NCBI GenBank assembly: GCA_965216035.1
Contig: CBDCFM010000021.1
Span: 558,001-622,000 of the forward strand
Source: G963664115 sp965216035
Lineage (GTDB): Bacteria > Acidobacteriota > Terriglobia > 20CM-2-55-15
Length of the DNA: 64,000 nt
Direction: 5' to 3'
Shown: piece by piece, positions 62,403-64,000 of the stretch
How the letters are laid out: the number at the start of each line of letters is the position of its first letter
How positions within the stretch are numbered: position 1 is the stretch's first letter
Notes under the pieces: model-generated
Told to the model about the DNA's origin: nothing
Database searches by the model: none
The model's input: only the letters and a program-made list of their open reading frames with translations
Translations under genes and position numbers: made by a program

Positions 62403-64000
62403 TCAGAAATTAAATGAGCGCGTGAACTTGAGGATCAGGGATCGGCCAACCAAAGCGTTTTCACGCGGATCATCCAGGTTGATCACCCGTCCTTCGTTGT
62501 AGATCAGGAACAGGTCATCTCCCGGACGGTAGATGTAGTTGAGCCGAAACCGGAAGTTGACCCGTTGATCGAGGTTGCTGTATTGCACCGTGCCACTGGT
62601 CAGCCATTGATTCGAAAACGCATAGTTGACCCGTGTGTTCACGACGTTGGATGAGAAATCGCCCCAGGGCATGTCGACCTCATCCAGCGCATAGTTCAGA
62701 TCGATGGAGAGGGTGTCGCTGAGCTTGATCTGAGGCTGGATCCGCAGTTCGACTCGCCTCCCGCCGAAGAAACCCCATTCATGGCGGTAGCGCAAGAGTC
62801 CGGGGCCCCCGACACGGCGCTGGGGCGCCGCATTCCAGAAAACCACAGCGTCCCAGCCGGTATACGTCCCAACCGGGATCGAGATCTCTCCCGGACGAAT
62901 GTCGAAAGGCTCGAAAAGGCGTTCGAATCTCCGGTGAAAGTCGGCCACGATAATGTCGCCGGACTGAAAGTGGTTCTCGAAGGTGAAGTAGTGATAGGTC
63001 AGGGATTCCTGCTTTCCTTCCTGATTCTGCGTAAGGTCGAGGCGGGTTCTAAAGACGAACTGCCGGATCAATCCGCTGTCGGGGCGAGGCCGAATGCCCG
63101 CCTGAACGGTCGTCATCCGCTGATCCCGGCGGGGGACGAATCCGAGCTCGGGGTTGAAGTTCCTTTGCACCAGCAAATGCTCTGCCCCCAACAATGCGTA
63201 GTCGCTGTCCCATCGGATGCGGCCAAACGCCGACCAGTCGTCGCCCCCGAGTGCGGGCGTCTCACTCTTGGCGAGAAAGGTCTGGATGTCTAGGTTTTCG
63301 GCAAAGGCAAAGTTCCCATCGACTCCGTAGACCCGGTTGTGGTCGTCGCCTTCTCCCGACCCCCGGTTGGTGAACATGGCGCCGACCGAAGAGCGGCCGA
63401 ACAAATCGCGTTTGATCCTGAAAACGCTGCTGTTGCGCCCCGGTACGCCCTCGAGGGAGTCCGTCTGCATGTTGATGATCCCCAGCGTGTAAGGCCCTGC
63501 ACGGCCCGTCAACTTCGCACCCCCGATGATGGGGATCAATTCCCTTTCCGGTGAAAGGCCGATGCGCCGGCTGAAGAAGAGATTGTAGTTGCCCTGTCCC
63601 GTCCCGAATTCGAAGACTCCCGCCCCTTCCAGAAAGAACTCCCGTTTTTCGGGAAAGAACAACGGGAAGCGGGAGATGTTGGTGACAAGATCATCGACCT
63701 CGCTCTGCGCGAAGTCTGTGTTGACCGTAAAGTCCAGGGTCAGTGCCCGCGTCGGCCGGTATTTGAAGACTTCGATGCCCACGTCTGAAAGGTTACTTGT
63801 TTGAGTGCCCCGCAGCGGGCGTGGCGTCTGCTCGAAGCCGGCCGAGACGTAGGGTTTGAAACGGAAGCGGGCACCGATTTCCGCCTGTTCCAATCCCTCC
63901 AGTAGGCCCGCCTGGGAGACGTCCTCGAACCTGAAGTTGCGGTCGAAGTTGTTCCAGTAGGCGGCCTCGTTCTTGCGGCGGATGACGCGCTCGATTTCGA
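62403..64000 (-). CDS. DUF5916-type outer-membrane protein, N-terminus beyond window
   Basis: The frame is open at the window edge; upstream of a TTG at 63893 it still reads RVIRRKNEAAYWNNFDRNFRFEDVSQAGLLEGL, so the true start lies outside. The visible 530 residues match the DUF5916 barrel half: LTLDFTVNTDFAQSEVDDLVTNISRFPLFFPEKREFFLEGAGVFEFG, NLFFSRRIGLSPERELIPIIGGAKLTGR, and a C-terminus ending ILKFTRSFNF with the outer-membrane Phe. Known: DUF5916 proteins pair a carbohydrate-binding-like N-terminal domain with a barrel, of unknown function. It precedes the TonB-type barrel gene by 93 bases and could share its transcript. Confidence 0.88.
   Translation of the reverse strand, partial: EIERVIRRKNEAAYWNNFDRNFRFEDVSQAGLLEGLEQAEIGARFRFKPYVSAGFEQTPRPLRGTQTSNLSDVGIEVFKYRPTRALTLDFTVNTDFAQSEVDDLVTNISRFPLFFPEKREFFLEGAGVFEFGTGQGNYNLFFSRRIGLSPERELIPIIGGAKLTGRAGPYTLGIINMQTDSLEGVPGRNSSVFRIKRDLFGRSSVGAMFTNRGSGEGDDHNRVYGVDGNFAFAENLDIQTFLAKSETPALGGDDWSAFGRIRWDSDYALLGAEHLLVQRNFNPELGFVPRRDQRMTTVQAGIRPRPDSGLIRQFVFRTRLDLTQNQEGKQESLTYHYFTFENHFQSGDIIVADFHRRFERLFEPFDIRPGEISIPVGTYTGWDAVVFWNAAPQRRVGGPGLLRYRHEWGFFGGRRVELRIQPQIKLSDTLSIDLNYALDEVDMPWGDFSSNVVNTRVNYAFSNQWLTSGTVQYSNLDQRVNFRFRLNYIYRPGDDLFLIYNEGRVINLDDPRENALVGRSLILKFTRSFNF

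Overview
The window looks like a stretch of chromosome from a GC-rich, Gram-negative, soil or marine heterotroph. Several proteins are of kinds common in Acidobacteriota (for example Vicinamibacteria): an Oar-like outer-membrane barrel ending in Phe, a DUF5916 barrel, DUF6152, several lipoprotein NHL-type propellers, and paralogous exported proteins with a PDLxGxW motif. The lineage is an inference; no rRNA, tRNA or other phylogenetic marker is present. Nearly every protein carries a Sec, lipoprotein or Tat export signal, so the region encodes an envelope-centred catabolic and redox repertoire.

Layout. 1-10.3 kb: the end of a small gene with an HxxxH motif (cut by the window edge), an arylsulfotransferase-like propeller, a PQQ-type quinoprotein, a formylglycine-generating-enzyme-like protein, a lipoprotein amidohydrolase and two NHL propellers. 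10.4-16.5 kb: DUF6152 plus two paralogous exported proteins, an ABC-2 exporter pair and an HtrA-type protease. 16.9-23.5 kb: another propeller, then a complete respiratory formate dehydrogenase operon (fdnG-fdnH-fdnI-fdhE). Its catalytic subunit is read through an in-frame UGA that fits a selenocysteine codon, followed by a SECIS-like hairpin. 24.1-25.7 kb: a Tat-exported amidase. 25.8-38.1 kb: an accessory island. It holds an intact IS481-family element with a visible 6-bp target duplication, a decayed IS256-family transposase, a giant multi-domain surface protein gene (two LamG domains about 8.7 kb apart, about nine SwmA-like Ig repeats, a beta-helix domain) broken by at least six indels, and an IS3-type transposase remnant.

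38.2-45.5 kb: a lipoprotein amidase, two subclass-B3-like metallo-hydrolases, a cyclase-family lipoprotein and an alpha/beta hydrolase without its nucleophile. 44.7-48.6 kb: an operon of a Tat flavoprotein, an Ig-like protein and a diheme cytochrome c. 49.4-56.9 kb: a PhoD-like phosphatase gene broken by an amber codon, an S41 protease, an SMP-30-like propeller, a dienelactone hydrolase, an NHL propeller and an NTF2-like protein. 57.1-59.5 kb: a Tat-exported thiamine-diphosphate enzyme paired with a monoheme cytochrome c. 59.8-64.0 kb: an outer-membrane TonB-receptor-type barrel and the start of a DUF5916 barrel gene that runs off the window.

How the parts fit (inference). The outer-membrane barrels would import substrates. 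Periplasmic amidases, lactonase-like hydrolases, metallo-hydrolases and propeller proteins would process them. Tat-exported or quinone-linked dehydrogenases (formate dehydrogenase, quinoprotein, flavoprotein, ThDP enzyme) would feed electrons to the respiratory chain through c-type cytochromes. The strongest leads for new biology are the exported ThDP enzyme with its cytochrome, the flavoprotein/Ig-like/diheme-cytochrome operon, and the decaying mosaic surface protein in the transposon island.
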